64,000 bases of DNA, taken from NCBI GenBank assembly GCA_902788705.1, contig CADALE010000005.1, forward strand, positions 3,846-67,845, written 5' to 3'. This document shows positions 7,166-16,247 of this stretch, piece after piece. The translations under genes and the position numbers were made by a program. Every line of letters starts with the position of its first letter. The first letter of the stretch is position 1. This DNA comes from an uncultured Coriobacteriaceae bacterium (lineage in GTDB: Bacteria > Actinomycetota > Coriobacteriia > Coriobacteriales > Atopobiaceae). The notes beneath the pieces were generated by a model, which saw only the letters and a list, made by a program, of their open reading frames with translations, did no database searches and was not told the DNA's origin.

Positions 7166-8380
7166 TCAGCCCGACGTAGCCACGCACACAAGGTCGCGCT
7201 TCGCCAGGGGAAACGGCGAGCGGAAGCGATAGTGGGCCCCGTTGCGGGCCATCATGTCTACCGGCACCCACACACCTGATTGGTCATCCCACTGCTCGAG
7301 GGCAGCCAGACGCAGCTGGCGCACGTCCTCGCCGGGCGAGATCGCCACGGCCTCGGCATCCCGCGCCGCACGGTTGCGACACTCAACCTCCACCACAAAC
7401 GAGCCATAGGCAGCCTCGCTGCGCAGCACCATCCCCACCATCATCCGCTCGCACGCGTAGTCGTCATGGCCGGGGTTCTGCGTTGCCTCGCCAAAGTAGA
7501 AGCCCGTCGAATAGGGCCGGTGGCTCACCGCGTCAAGCTCGGCACGCCATGGCCCTGCCTGGGCACCATCCAGCACGTGGCGATAGGCATTGGTCACGCA
7601 GGCGGTGTAGTAGCTGCCCTTGGCCCTGCCCTCAAGCTTGATGGCGTCAACCCCGGCCTCCGCCAGGCTGTCCAGATGCTCGATCATGCAGAGGTCGTTC
7701 GACGAGAGCAGGTAGGCGCCGCCCTCGTCCTGCTCGATGGGCACCTGCGCGCCCGTGCGCTCCTCCACGAGCGTCCATCCCCATCGGCAGGGCTGCGCGC
7801 ACGACCCGTGGGTGGCGCTGCGGCCCCGTCCCATCAGCTCGGCCGAAAGCAGGCAGCGGCCCGAGTAGGCCATACACATCGACCCGTGCGCGAACGCCTC
7901 AAGCTCGAGCTCGCGCGAGCACCTGCGCCGAAGCTCGGCAATCTGGGCAAGCGACATCTCTCGTGCCAGCACGATCCGCCGCACCCCAAGGCGGGCCCAC
8001 GAGTCGGCCGTCACGGCGCTCATCACGCTGGCCTGCGTGGACAGATGGGGAGCCACGTGCGGGGCATGCTGGCGCGCCAGCCCAAGCACCCCGAGGTCGG
8101 CCACGATGACGGCGTCGGCACCCGCGTCGTCCAGCAGGCGCAGGTACGACGGCAGCTCGTCCATGTCGGCGTCTGCCATCACCACGTTCAGCGCCACATG
8201 CACCGACACGCCGCGGCCATGCGCCCACGCGATGTCGCGCGCAAGCTGGTCGTCGGAGAAGTTCGTCGCGCGCGAACGCATGCCCCAGCGTCGGCCCGCC
8301 AGGTACACGGCGTCGGCCCCGAAGTGGGTGGCCAGCCGCAGCTGCTCGGGCCCCCCCGCAGGCGCCAGCAGCTCCATCAT
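7166..8380 (-). CDS. U32-family peptidase / RNA hydroxylation protein
   Basis: This 404-residue protein begins MMELLAPAGGPEQL and carries the U32 signature EAFAHGSMCMAYSGRCLLS near residue 165. Conserved cysteines there and in HGSCAQPCRW match those that ligate an iron-sulfur cluster in family members. Several U32 proteins (RlhA, TrhP) are now known to hydroxylate rRNA or tRNA rather than act as proteases; which RNA this one serves cannot be told. The ATG at 8380 overlaps the stop of the phosphatase gene (ATGA), so the two are translationally coupled. It is the last gene of an apparent uppP-phosphatase-U32 unit on the minus strand. Confidence 0.88.
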   Translation of the reverse strand: MMELLAPAGGPEQLRLATHFGADAVYLAGRRWGMRSRATNFSDDQLARDIAWAHGRGVSVHVALNVVMADADMDELPSYLRLLDDAGADAVIVADLGVLGLARQHAPHVAPHLSTQASVMSAVTADSWARLGVRRIVLAREMSLAQIAELRRRCSRELELEAFAHGSMCMAYSGRCLLSAELMGRGRSATHGSCAQPCRWGWTLVEERTGAQVPIEQDEGGAYLLSSNDLCMIEHLDSLAEAGVDAIKLEGRAKGSYYTACVTNAYRHVLDGAQAGPWRAELDAVSHRPYSTGFYFGEATQNPGHDDYACERMMVGMVLRSEAAYGSFVVEVECRNRAARDAEAVAISPGEDVRQLRLAALEQWDDQSGVWVPVDMMARNGAHYRFRSPFPLAKRDLVCVATSG

Positions 8381-8889
8381 GCACGCTCCTGCGCGATGAC
8401 GTCCAGCAGCGCCTGGCAACCCTCCAGCACGTCGGCGTAGGCGGTGTCGAAGTCGTGGGTATACCAGGGGTCGGCGATGTCACGCGGACGGTCCGACCAG
8501 TCCAGGAGCTTGCGCACCTTGCCCTCGGGGTCAGCCGCCGCGACCTCCTCGGCCGAAAGCCTCCCCCATCCCCAGCCGCCATGCCCCGCAAGCAGCCTCA
8601 GCATGCTGGCCACGTTGTCGTCGTCCATGCCCACCAGCAGGTCGTAGCGCGCATAGTCGGCCTTGGTCATCTGGCGGGCGCGATGGCTTCCGCACGGCAC
8701 CCCGTGGCGCGCCAGCACACGCTGGGTGCCCGGATGCACGGGGTTGCCCAGCTCCTCGGTGCTGGTGCCAGCCGAGTCCGCCAACACCAAATCGGCAAGC
8801 CCACGCTGCTCCGCAAGGTGGCGCATCACGTACTCGGCCATCGTCGATCGGCAGATGTTGCCCAAGCACACAAACAGGATCCTCGTCAT
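8377..8889 (-). CDS. Low-molecular-weight protein tyrosine phosphatase
   Basis: This 170-residue cytoplasmic phosphatase starts MTRILFVCLGNICRS, where Cys8 to Arg14 form the CX5R phosphate-binding loop. The general-acid loop near the C-terminus is DPWYT (usual DPxY). In Gram-positive bacteria such enzymes dephosphorylate tyrosine kinases of polysaccharide export or arginine-phosphorylated proteins. The linkage to uppP, a cell-envelope gene 13 bp upstream, fits an envelope role but does not prove it. Start 8889 is chosen because it gives the standard N-terminus; the longer upstream reading frame runs back into uppP and is not conserved in type. Confidence 0.9.
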   Translation of the reverse strand: MTRILFVCLGNICRSTMAEYVMRHLAEQRGLADLVLADSAGTSTEELGNPVHPGTQRVLARHGVPCGSHRARQMTKADYARYDLLVGMDDDNVASMLRLLAGHGGWGWGRLSAEEVAAADPEGKVRKLLDWSDRPRDIADPWYTHDFDTAYADVLEGCQALLDVIAQERA

Positions 8890-8902
8890 CGCCCCCGCCT
8901 GC

Positions 8903-9850
8903 CTACAGCGCGATGATGCCCAGCTGTGCCAGGCCAAAGTAGACGATGACCACGATGCCCAGCACGATGCGGTACCAGCCAAACGGCTGGAAGTCATGGC
9001 GCTTCACGAAGCCCATCAAAAAGCGGATGGACAGCATCGACACCACGAAGGCCACCGCGCATCCCACCCCCAGGATGGCAAGCTCCTGCGCGACGAACGC
9101 GTTTCCCTTCAGGAAGAACTTCACCAGACGAAGCGCGCTCGCGCCAAACATCACGGGGATGGCCAAGAAGAAGGTGAACTCGGCCGCAACGGTGCGCGAG
9201 CAGCCCAGCAGCAGGCCGCCGATGATGGTGGAGCCCGACCGCGACGTGCCCGGCACGATGGACAGCACCTGGAAGACGCCGATACCAATGGCGGTCCACC
9301 AGCCAAGCTCGTCGATGGATTGCACGCGCGCGTCGGCATCGGCAAGCTCGGACACCGTCGCCGACTCCCCGCTCGCGGCGAAGTGCCTGCCCGACTGGCG
9401 CTGCTGCGCCACCCGCATGGCCTTGCGCTCGCGCGAGCGCTCGATCACGATGAACGCCACGCCGTACACGATGAGCGCAGCCGCCACCACGAAGGGGCTA
9501 CCAAGGTGCTCCTCCATCCAGTCGTCCAGCGGGATGCCCACGGCCGCGGCAGGTATGCAGGACACCACCACCTTGCCCCACAGCGACCAGGTGGAGCGCC
9601 TCTGTGAGGCGTCCTTGCGCGGCGAGAAGGGGTTGAGCTGCCCAAAGAACAGCACGCACACGGCAAGGATGGCACCCAGCTGGATGACCACCAAAAACAT
9701 GTCCCAGAAGTCCTGCGACACGTTGAGCTTGACGAAGTTGTCCAGCAGCAGCATGTGGCCCGTCGATGATATGGGAAGCCACTCCGTGATGCCCTCCACC
9801 AGTCCGAACAGAGCCGCCTTCAGCAGCTCATACAGATCCAGACCGTCCAT
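8903..9850 (-). CDS. uppP: Undecaprenyl-diphosphate phosphatase
   Basis: This 315-residue integral membrane enzyme recycles the lipid carrier by converting undecaprenyl diphosphate to the monophosphate for peptidoglycan and teichoic acid synthesis, and it gives bacitracin tolerance. The two catalytic signatures are present: EGITEWLPISSTGH near residue 18 and PGTSRSGSTI in the second half. The start at 9850 follows AGGAGG with ideal spacing. The family is usually about 265-280 residues. The extra length is a charged stretch of roughly 40 residues (RERKAMRVAQQRQ through ADADARVQS) between membrane helices. It heads the unit with the phosphatase and U32 genes. Confidence 0.93.
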   Translation of the reverse strand: MDGLDLYELLKAALFGLVEGITEWLPISSTGHMLLLDNFVKLNVSQDFWDMFLVVIQLGAILAVCVLFFGQLNPFSPRKDASQRRSTWSLWGKVVVSCIPAAAVGIPLDDWMEEHLGSPFVVAAALIVYGVAFIVIERSRERKAMRVAQQRQSGRHFAASGESATVSELADADARVQSIDELGWWTAIGIGVFQVLSIVPGTSRSGSTIIGGLLLGCSRTVAAEFTFFLAIPVMFGASALRLVKFFLKGNAFVAQELAILGVGCAVAFVVSMLSIRFLMGFVKRHDFQPFGWYRIVLGIVVIVYFGLAQLGIIAL

Positions 9851-10081
9851 AGGTGCCTCCTCACGCACTCGCCGCGCTGCCTTCGGGTCTTCGCCTGGCC
9901 CATCGCGGCAGCGTGGCATACCGCCCGCCGTCTGATGCGACCTTCCTATCATACCGGGGTCGTGGAGAAAACGTATCCACGAAGCCCTTACGCTATCATG
10001 TCTCCAGTTGCCCTCTGAAATGCTGCCAACCTACAGCCTTCGGGGGCATTTTGTCGTATAGGCCAACGGGAAGAGGCGCAC

Positions 10082-11311
10082 GTGCATAGACCACTCCGAC
10101 ACCGGCTCGCGGTGGGCCTTGTGGCCCTGTCCATTGCAGGCATTGGTACATACGCATTTCCGCGCAATGCCGCTGCCGAGCCAACCTCAGCCGAGCTTTC
10201 TTCCCAAATCGAGGAGTACGTGGCGTCGTATCTCCAGGCGCAGGACAACCTCGAGCAGCTGGAGGAGCAGATTCAGCAGAACGAGGGCCGCGTGGCCGAG
10301 CTCGAGGCAACCCTTCCCGCCCAGCGCGAGCGCGCCGCGGCATCCATTCGCAACCTCTACCTGTTCCAGCAGTCCAGCAACGGCCTGATCGACCTCGTGC
10401 TCTCGGCAGATGACTTCAACCATTTCATCGCCATGGTCAACTACCTCGACATCATCCAGGCACACAACCTTGACGAGGTTGACCGTCTGCTGCAGCTGAG
10501 GGACGAGCTTGACGCCGCGCGCGGGTCGCTTGAGATCGACCGCGCGCATGCTGCCGAGGAGGTGGACCGCGCCGCTGCCGCCCTCGCCGAGGCCGAGGCA
10601 ACGCGCGAGGCCCTGCGCCAGGCAGCCATCCAGCAGGCCGAGGCCGAGGCAGCCCAGCGCGCTGCCGCCGAGCAGGAGACCCGCGAGCACGTGGGCGAGA
10701 CGTTCACCACGGCCTCGGGACTCGAGGTGGTGGTCGAGGAACCAATCCAGCAGGTCGAGGAGACCACGCAGCAGGCCGAGCAGCAGGAGCAACAGGCCGA
10801 GCAGCAGGAGCAACAGGCCGACCAGCAGGCCGAGCAGGAGCAGCAGGCGCCGGTGGCCGAGCAACAGCAGGAGCAGCAGGCCGAGCCCGAGCAGCAGGAG
10901 GCGGTGCAGGAGGAGACCACCCAGATGGACTCCCGTGAGCAGTTCATCTCCGTCTGGGGCGACCGCATCAACAACTACCTTGCCGGCACGGCCCTGAGTG
11001 GCTATGGTTACACCTTCGCCACCGCCGCCTACGACTGCGGCGTCGACCCGCGCTGGTCGCCGGCCATCTCCTGCGTGGAGAGCAGCTGCGGCGAGTACTG
11101 CTTCGCCGACCACAACGCCTGGGGCTGGGGCGACGTAGACTGGCCCGACTGGGAGACGGCCATCTGGGACCACGTGAGCGGCCTTGCCAGCGGCTATGGC
11201 TACACCAACTCCTATGGCGCAGCAGCCACGTACTGCCCGCCCAACGCGGCCTTCTGGTACGAGCGCGTCTCGTCCGAGATGTATGCCATCTGGCCGACCG
11301 ACTCGCTGTAG
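10082..11311 (+). CDS. Secreted coiled-coil protein with C-terminal lysozyme-like domain
   Basis: This 409-residue protein starts at GTG after GGGAAGAGG. Residues 1-31 are a signal peptide (RHRLAVGLVALSIAGIGTYA, cleavage near NAAAE). Residues 35-200 form a long coiled coil like the PcsB/CwlO N-terminal regulator domain. Residues about 220-290 are an E/Q-rich linker with tandem QAEQQEQ repeats. The last 115 residues contain WSPAISCVESSCGEYCF and HNAWGWGD, which look like a lysozyme/glucosaminidase fold with paired cysteines. It probably acts on peptidoglycan outside the membrane, perhaps under control of the coiled coil. The enzymatic assignment is inference from pattern. Confidence 0.75.
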   Translation: MHRPLRHRLAVGLVALSIAGIGTYAFPRNAAAEPTSAELSSQIEEYVASYLQAQDNLEQLEEQIQQNEGRVAELEATLPAQRERAAASIRNLYLFQQSSNGLIDLVLSADDFNHFIAMVNYLDIIQAHNLDEVDRLLQLRDELDAARGSLEIDRAHAAEEVDRAAAALAEAEATREALRQAAIQQAEAEAAQRAAAEQETREHVGETFTTASGLEVVVEEPIQQVEETTQQAEQQEQQAEQQEQQADQQAEQEQQAPVAEQQQEQQAEPEQQEAVQEETTQMDSREQFISVWGDRINNYLAGTALSGYGYTFATAAYDCGVDPRWSPAISCVESSCGEYCFADHNAWGWGDVDWPDWETAIWDHVSGLASGYGYTNSYGAAATYCPPNAAFWYERVSSEMYAIWPTDSL

Positions 11312-11335
11312 GATCGGCAGCCCAACGCACGACCT

Positions 11336-11370
11336 GAGGGGCCAGAGGGGATCGTCCTTCTGGCCCCTTC
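11336..11370 (+). terminator. Hairpin after the secreted coiled-coil gene
   Basis: GGGGCCAGA (11338-11346) pairs with TCTGGCCCC (11359-11367), followed by TTC. The hairpin closely resembles one at 27554-27588, so it may belong to a dispersed terminator type. Confidence 0.5.
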
Positions 11371-11518
11371 GCATGGGCCCAAATCGAGGAGCCCCGCGTC
11401 CCGACGGCCCCTCCCGCGGAGGTTGGCCCAACCCACGGCGCACCCCGCTCCCCTCTTTGGCCTTCAGCCGCTTTCTGCTAGAGTCTTCGACAGCAACCGT
11501 CATAAAGAGGAGATTCGC

Positions 11519-14446
11519 ATGGACTTCACCATCCCCATCCCACAGCTTGCCGTGGGCACCACCCACGAAGGCTTCAAAGTCACCTCCATCGAGCCGCTGC
11601 CCGAGCTTTCCGCCATCGGCTACGTGCTGCGCCACGAGGCCAGCGGGGCCCGCGTGCTGTGGATCGCCTGCGCGGACACCAACCGCTCCTTCTCCATTGC
11701 CTTCAAGACGCCGCCTGCCGACGACACTGGCGTCTTCCACATCCTGGAACACTCGGTGCTGTGCGGGTCGGACCGCTATCCCGTGAAGGAGCCGTTCGTC
11801 AGCCTGCTCAAGACCTCGATGCAGACCTTCCTCAACGCGCTCACCTTCCCCGACAAGACCATGTACCCGCTGTCGTCCACGAACCTCACCGACTTCGAGA
11901 ACCTCATGGACGTGTACCTGGACGCCGTGCTGCACCCGGCCATCTACCACCGCCCGCGCATCTTCGAGCAGGAGGGCTGGCACCTCGAGCTTGAGTCGTT
12001 CGACGCGCCGCTCACCTACAACGGCGTGGTGTTCAATGAGATGAAGGGCTCGCTCTCCGACCCCGACGAGGTGCTGTACCTCGGGCTGTGCCGCGCCCTC
12101 TTCCCCAACTCGCCCTATGGCTACGAAAGCGGCGGCGACCCCCGGGCCATCCCCACGCTCACCTACGAGAAGTTCCTGGACACCCACGCCCGCCACTACA
12201 ACCTGGCCAACAGCTACACCGTGCTGTACGGTGACCTTGACCTTGACCGGCAGCTTGCCCGGCTTGATGCCTGCTTCGCCCAGGCTGACGACCGCTATGC
12301 GGGCCAACCCAACCCGCTGCCCCTGCAGGCGCCGGTGGCCGCAGGCCTCTCGCGCGTGAGGATGGCCACGGCCAAGGAGAACGCGGCCGTGGGGTTGGCC
12401 TACGTGATCGGCACGGCCGCCGACCGCGAGCGAATGCTGGCCGTCGACGTGCTGCTTGACGCCATCGCCGGCTCCAACGAGGCGCCGCTCAAGCGCGCGG
12501 TGCTGGATGCGGGCCTTGCCGACGACTTCCAGGTGTCCCTGCTCGACTCGATGCTTCAGCCGCAGGTACTCCTGCAGCTGAAAGGCGCGCACGAGGGCGT
12601 GGCCGAGCAGTTCCGCGCGCTCGTGGAGGACACCTGCCGCAAGCTTGCCACCGAGGGCATCGAGCGCGACCGGCTGGAGGCGGCGCTTGCCCAGGCCGAG
12701 TTCAACCTGCGCGAGGGCGACTGGGGCAGCTACTCCGACGGCGTGGCGCTGTCGATGCAGGTCATGGCCAGCTGGCTGTACGACGACGAGCGCCCTGTTG
12801 ACTACCTGCGCTACGAGACCGAGATGTCGCATCTGCACGAAGGCCTGGGCAACGGCTACTTCGAGCAGCTCCTGCTGTCGCTGGTGTGTGACAACCCGCA
12901 CACCGCCGAGGTCGAGCTGGTGCCCGTCGAGGAGGGCGATGCGGCGGAGGAGGCCGCCGAGCTTGCCTCGCTCAAGGCGGGCATGGACGAGGCCCAGATG
13001 CAGGCCGTGATGGACGAGGTGGCAGCGCTGCGCGTAGAGCAGGAGCGGCCCGACTCGCCCGAGGAGCTGGCCACGCTTCCGCGCCTCAAGGTGTCCGACA
13101 TCGGCGACGCACCGGCCGAGCAGCCGGCGCAGGAGGTTGAGGCACCGCTGCCCTGCCTTGCCCACGAGCTGGACACGCACCGGATCGACTACGTGTACCA
13201 CTACTTTGACCTGCGCAGGGTTGCATACGACGAGCTGCCGTACGTGTCCGTGCTCTGCGAGCTGCTGGGCAACCTCGACACCACGCAGCACTCGGCCGCC
13301 GAGCTCGACACGCTGGTCGAGCGTGAGCTGGGCAATCTCAGCTTCTTCGTCGAGACCTACGCACACGACGACGACCCCACCTTCGCCCGCCCCATGCTGG
13401 TAGTGGGAGCCAGCGCCATCTCCGAGAAGGTGGCCTCGCTTGCCACCATCCCCTCGGAGGTATGGGGGTCCACGACGCTTGACGCAAGCCAGCTTGGCCG
13501 CATGCACGACCTGCTGCAGCAGCGGCGCATCGCCCTCGAGCAGCACTACACCGGCGTCGGGCACGCCGCCGCGATGGCACGGTTGTCCTCCTACTTCTCC
13601 ACCGCTTCGCTCGTGGCCGGCACGATGGGCGGGGTTGACTTCTACCTCTTCCTCAAGGACCTGCTCGCGCACTGGGACGAGCGCGCGGAGTCGCTGTGCG
13701 AGCAGCTTGGCGAGCTGTGCCAACGCATCTTCACGGCAGACGAGGTAACCGTAAGCTTCACGGGCCCCGCCGAGGACCGCGACGCCTTCTGGGCTGCCGG
13801 TGGCACCCTTGGCCTTGAGAGGCGTCCCGAGGCGGCCGCCCATCGTCTCGAGGCACCCGCGCCGGTGGCGCGCAACGAGGCCTTCGTCATCCCCTCCAAC
13901 GTGTGCTTCGTCGCGGAGGGACAGGACAGCTCCGCGCAGGAGGGCCAGGAGCTGGGCACGTGGCAGGTCGCGTCCCGTGCGCTCTCCTATGACTACCTGT
14001 GGAACTCGGTGCGCGTGAAGGGCGGTGCCTACGGGTGCGGCTTCAGGCATACCACGGCCGGCCTCGACCAGTTCTGGTCGTACCGCGACCCCAACCTGGA
14101 CGCAACGGTCACGCGCTTCGAGGACGCCGCAGCCTGGCTTGCCGACTGGGATGCCACTGAGGACGACCTCTCGGGCTACATCGTGGCGGTGGTGGCAAGT
14201 CACGATGCGCCTGCGAAGCCTCGACAGCTGGCACGCCGCCAAGACAACCAGCACTTTAGCGACAAGCCTGCCGACTGGCGCGACCGCATTCGCGCGCAGG
14301 AGCTTGCGGTGACCGTCGACAAGGTGCGCGACCTGGCCCCCGAGCTTGCCCAGCTGCCGAAGCGTCGTGCGCTGTGCGTGTTCGGATCGCGCGAGAAGAT
14401 CGAGGCCACAGGCCTTGACCTTCAGGTCATCGAGCTGATGGGCTAG
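11519..14446 (+). CDS. M16C-family zinc metalloprotease (presequence protease-like)
   Basis: This 975-residue protein has the size and order of M16C proteases (PreP/Cym1, clostridial falcilysin-like): two halves of about 480 residues forming a closed chamber that degrades peptides. The inverted zinc motif HILEH occurs near residue 77, with the distal Glu in NLMDVYLDAVLHP. The second half contains the expected R/Y substrate-binding pair region (VRVKGGAYG near residue 840). The start at 11519 follows AAAGAGGAG; an upstream ATG at 11423 has no ribosome site. It is likely cytoplasmic because no signal peptide is visible. The gene stands alone and ends at a good terminator. Confidence 0.92.
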   Translation: MDFTIPIPQLAVGTTHEGFKVTSIEPLPELSAIGYVLRHEASGARVLWIACADTNRSFSIAFKTPPADDTGVFHILEHSVLCGSDRYPVKEPFVSLLKTSMQTFLNALTFPDKTMYPLSSTNLTDFENLMDVYLDAVLHPAIYHRPRIFEQEGWHLELESFDAPLTYNGVVFNEMKGSLSDPDEVLYLGLCRALFPNSPYGYESGGDPRAIPTLTYEKFLDTHARHYNLANSYTVLYGDLDLDRQLARLDACFAQADDRYAGQPNPLPLQAPVAAGLSRVRMATAKENAAVGLAYVIGTAADRERMLAVDVLLDAIAGSNEAPLKRAVLDAGLADDFQVSLLDSMLQPQVLLQLKGAHEGVAEQFRALVEDTCRKLATEGIERDRLEAALAQAEFNLREGDWGSYSDGVALSMQVMASWLYDDERPVDYLRYETEMSHLHEGLGNGYFEQLLLSLVCDNPHTAEVELVPVEEGDAAEEAAELASLKAGMDEAQMQAVMDEVAALRVEQERPDSPEELATLPRLKVSDIGDAPAEQPAQEVEAPLPCLAHELDTHRIDYVYHYFDLRRVAYDELPYVSVLCELLGNLDTTQHSAAELDTLVERELGNLSFFVETYAHDDDPTFARPMLVVGASAISEKVASLATIPSEVWGSTTLDASQLGRMHDLLQQRRIALEQHYTGVGHAAAMARLSSYFSTASLVAGTMGGVDFYLFLKDLLAHWDERAESLCEQLGELCQRIFTADEVTVSFTGPAEDRDAFWAAGGTLGLERRPEAAAHRLEAPAPVARNEAFVIPSNVCFVAEGQDSSAQEGQELGTWQVASRALSYDYLWNSVRVKGGAYGCGFRHTTAGLDQFWSYRDPNLDATVTRFEDAAAWLADWDATEDDLSGYIVAVVASHDAPAKPRQLARRQDNQHFSDKPADWRDRIRAQELAVTVDKVRDLAPELAQLPKRRALCVFGSREKIEATGLDLQVIELMG

Positions 14447-14513
14447 GCAGCGCGCCTTCGCAAAGATGGCTAGGCCTCTGACGGCAGGCTTAGGCATTAC
14501 AGGCTATCAGACG

Positions 14514-14550
14514 GGACCCGAGGGAGTATTCCCTCGGGTCCTTACATTTT
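14514..14550 (+). terminator. Rho-independent terminator of the M16C gene
   Basis: A perfect 12-bp stem (14514-14525 with 14530-14541) closes a GTAT loop and is followed by TTACATTTT. Confidence 0.85.
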
Positions 14551-14792
14551 AGATTGGTATTTACTGCGGAGTTTTAAGGTACCTTATAACTTCTCTTTTG
14601 TGGCTAATTGTAAGCCTAGCCCTATTTGATTGCAGGCAATGCCTGCGCTGACAAACAGTCCTTCCATTTTGTGAAAAAGAAAGGCAAATTGCATTCAGCT
14701 ATATGTAATAGAGGTATATAGTCAACACATAAGCAAGTTTGAATGATAGTATGGAGTGACGTTTATCCCATTCCATAATTGAAAGGATTGTC
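14551..14792. other. AT-rich intergenic region
   Basis: About 240 bases of relatively AT-rich sequence separate the terminator from the next gene. It contains a small hairpin (GCAGGC-AAT-GCCTGC, about 14632-14646) and probably the promoter of the 14793 gene. No ORF or RNA gene is recognisable. Confidence 0.5.
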
Positions 14793-15305
14793 ATGACCGC
14801 CCCCCTCATCCAAGAGATGGCCGCAATGCAGGCCATGGCCGACGCCATCGCCAACCTCACCCCCGCCCAGCGCCGTCGTGTCGCGGCCTGGCTCACGGCA
14901 TATGCCGCCGACGAAGAGGTCGCTGCCGACGCAGACGCCACGGTCGAGCCTTCCGCGGCACTCGAGGACACCGCACCCGAGGCCGAAGCGCCCTCCCAAC
15001 CCGTCACCTTCGACGAGCTGATTGCTGCTGTGGCCCCCAAGACCGGAGCCCAGAAGGCCGCCGTCGCCGGCTATTGGCTGCAGGCCACCGAGGGACGCCA
15101 GTCCTGGAAGGCCTCCGAGGTCAACAAGCTGCTGAAGTCGGCCGATGTCAAGGTCAGCTCCATCTCCATCGTGCTCACCAACGCGGTGCAGGCAAAGAGC
15201 CCGCTGGTAGAGGAGCTCGGTCGCCTTGGCGAGGGAGAGCGCTCGCGCAAGACGTTCACGCTGACCGCCGAGGGCATCGCCTACGTGGAGGATCGCCTGG
15301 CATAG
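14793..15305 (+). CDS. Hypothetical protein with winged-helix-like C-terminal half
   Basis: This 170-residue protein starts after GAAAGGA. I do not recognise the family. Residues 1-45 are helical and Ala/Met-rich, residues 45-70 are an acidic, proline-containing linker, and residues 70-170 look like a folded domain. The pattern WKASEVNKLLKSADVKVSSIS, then RSRKTFTLTAEGIAYVEDRL, resembles a winged helix, with a recognition helix followed by a beta-hairpin wing. That suggests DNA or protein binding but is inference only. The AT-rich leader and strong terminator indicate a single-gene unit. Confidence 0.65.
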   Translation: MTAPLIQEMAAMQAMADAIANLTPAQRRRVAAWLTAYAADEEVAADADATVEPSAALEDTAPEAEAPSQPVTFDELIAAVAPKTGAQKAAVAGYWLQATEGRQSWKASEVNKLLKSADVKVSSISIVLTNAVQAKSPLVEELGRLGEGERSRKTFTLTAEGIAYVEDRLA

Positions 15306-15323
15306 CGCTGACAATCAAGTCTG

Positions 15324-15362
15324 AAACGGCCCGGCCTCGTCTTGGATGGGGCCGGGCCGTTT
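15324..15362 (+). terminator. Terminator after the 14793 gene
   Basis: A perfect 13-bp stem (15324-15336 with 15350-15362) ends in CCGTTT and closes a 13-nt loop. Confidence 0.8.
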
Positions 15363-15425
15363 GCGTGCGCCACAACTGGGTAGAATGTACGCGACCAAGA
15401 TCATCATCAACTTTTCGGAGGTAGC

Positions 15426-16079
15426 ATGGACAAGGTAAAGAAGGTGGCAATCGGCCTCGGGGCGGTGCTTACCGTGGCTGCGGCTGTGGCGCTGTTCTTC
15501 ATCCTGCAGACGCCTGGGTGTGCCCACCCCATCAAGGAGCTGCGTGGCGACCTGGTGGGCAACGCATTCGTCATCACCACCTACGACAACTCAGGGCAGC
15601 AGACCATGCGCACCTCTGGGCGGCGCGTCAACGTGAGCGGCAACAAGGTCAAGACCTCCGGGTACACCGAGTCGGGCGTGGCCTTCACGTCGTGGGAGCT
15701 GTCCAGCGTGATCACCATCACCATTGACGGCCGTGAGATTGAGACCTGCGGCGACACCTGCATCTTTGCCGAGACGGGACTGGAGCCCAGCCTTGACTTC
15801 TCCGCGCCAGAGTTCATCGAAAGCCACGGAGGCTCGCCGCTTACCATCACGTCGCTGTCGTACCAGCTCAACCAGTACCGCAACTACTTCGGGAAGCGCC
15901 GTGTCGTGGTGATCAAGAGCCAGACCGGCCAGCCCATCGTGGCGTACTCCGGAAACAACGTGTACTGGGAGGTGGAGGAGGACCTGCCCAAGACCACCAA
16001 GCTGGTCATCGACAACAAGGCGCTCTACATCCACCGCGCCAACTTCCAGATCATCGACACGGCGCTGCTGGAAAACTAG
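15426..16079 (+). CDS. Membrane-anchored protein, DUF5052-like
   Basis: The protein has 217 residues with one N-terminal transmembrane segment (about 7-28) and an extracytoplasmic beta-rich domain. GNAFVITTYDNSGQQTM and VNVSGNKVKTSGY resemble, by memory, the DUF5052 group of envelope proteins; I could not check this. A Cys follows the membrane segment (QTPGC), but Pro at -2 makes it a poor lipobox, so it is more likely a signal-anchored protein. The function is unknown. The ATG follows CGGAGGTAG. It is flanked by strong terminators on both sides and so is monocistronic. Confidence 0.75.
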   Translation: MDKVKKVAIGLGAVLTVAAAVALFFILQTPGCAHPIKELRGDLVGNAFVITTYDNSGQQTMRTSGRRVNVSGNKVKTSGYTESGVAFTSWELSSVITITIDGREIETCGDTCIFAETGLEPSLDFSAPEFIESHGGSPLTITSLSYQLNQYRNYFGKRRVVVIKSQTGQPIVAYSGNNVYWEVEEDLPKTTKLVIDNKALYIHRANFQIIDTALLEN

Positions 16080-16108
16080 CCTTTGCCGCAGGCACAAGGG
16101 ATGCGCAA

Positions 16109-16155
16109 GGGAGCGTCCCCCTCGGAGCCGTTCCGAGGGGGACGCTCCCCTTTTT
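16109..16155 (+). terminator. Very strong rho-independent terminator
   Basis: A perfect 18-bp stem (16109-16126 with 16132-16149) closes a GCCGT loop and runs straight into CTTTTT. Confidence 0.95.
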
Positions 16156-16247
16156 GGCACTGCGCTCCCTCGCGCTTCGCGAATTGTGCAGCGACCGGAC
16201 ACCGGCAAGGCCTACACTGAAGGCGCGATGCGCATGAGGAGGTCTGC

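Noticed and set aside
10187..14497. Very long open frame on the minus strand opposite the coiled-coil and M16C genes
   Set aside because: It is a low-complexity Leu/Val/Gly/His-rich antisense shadow of GC-biased genes with clear families on the plus strand.
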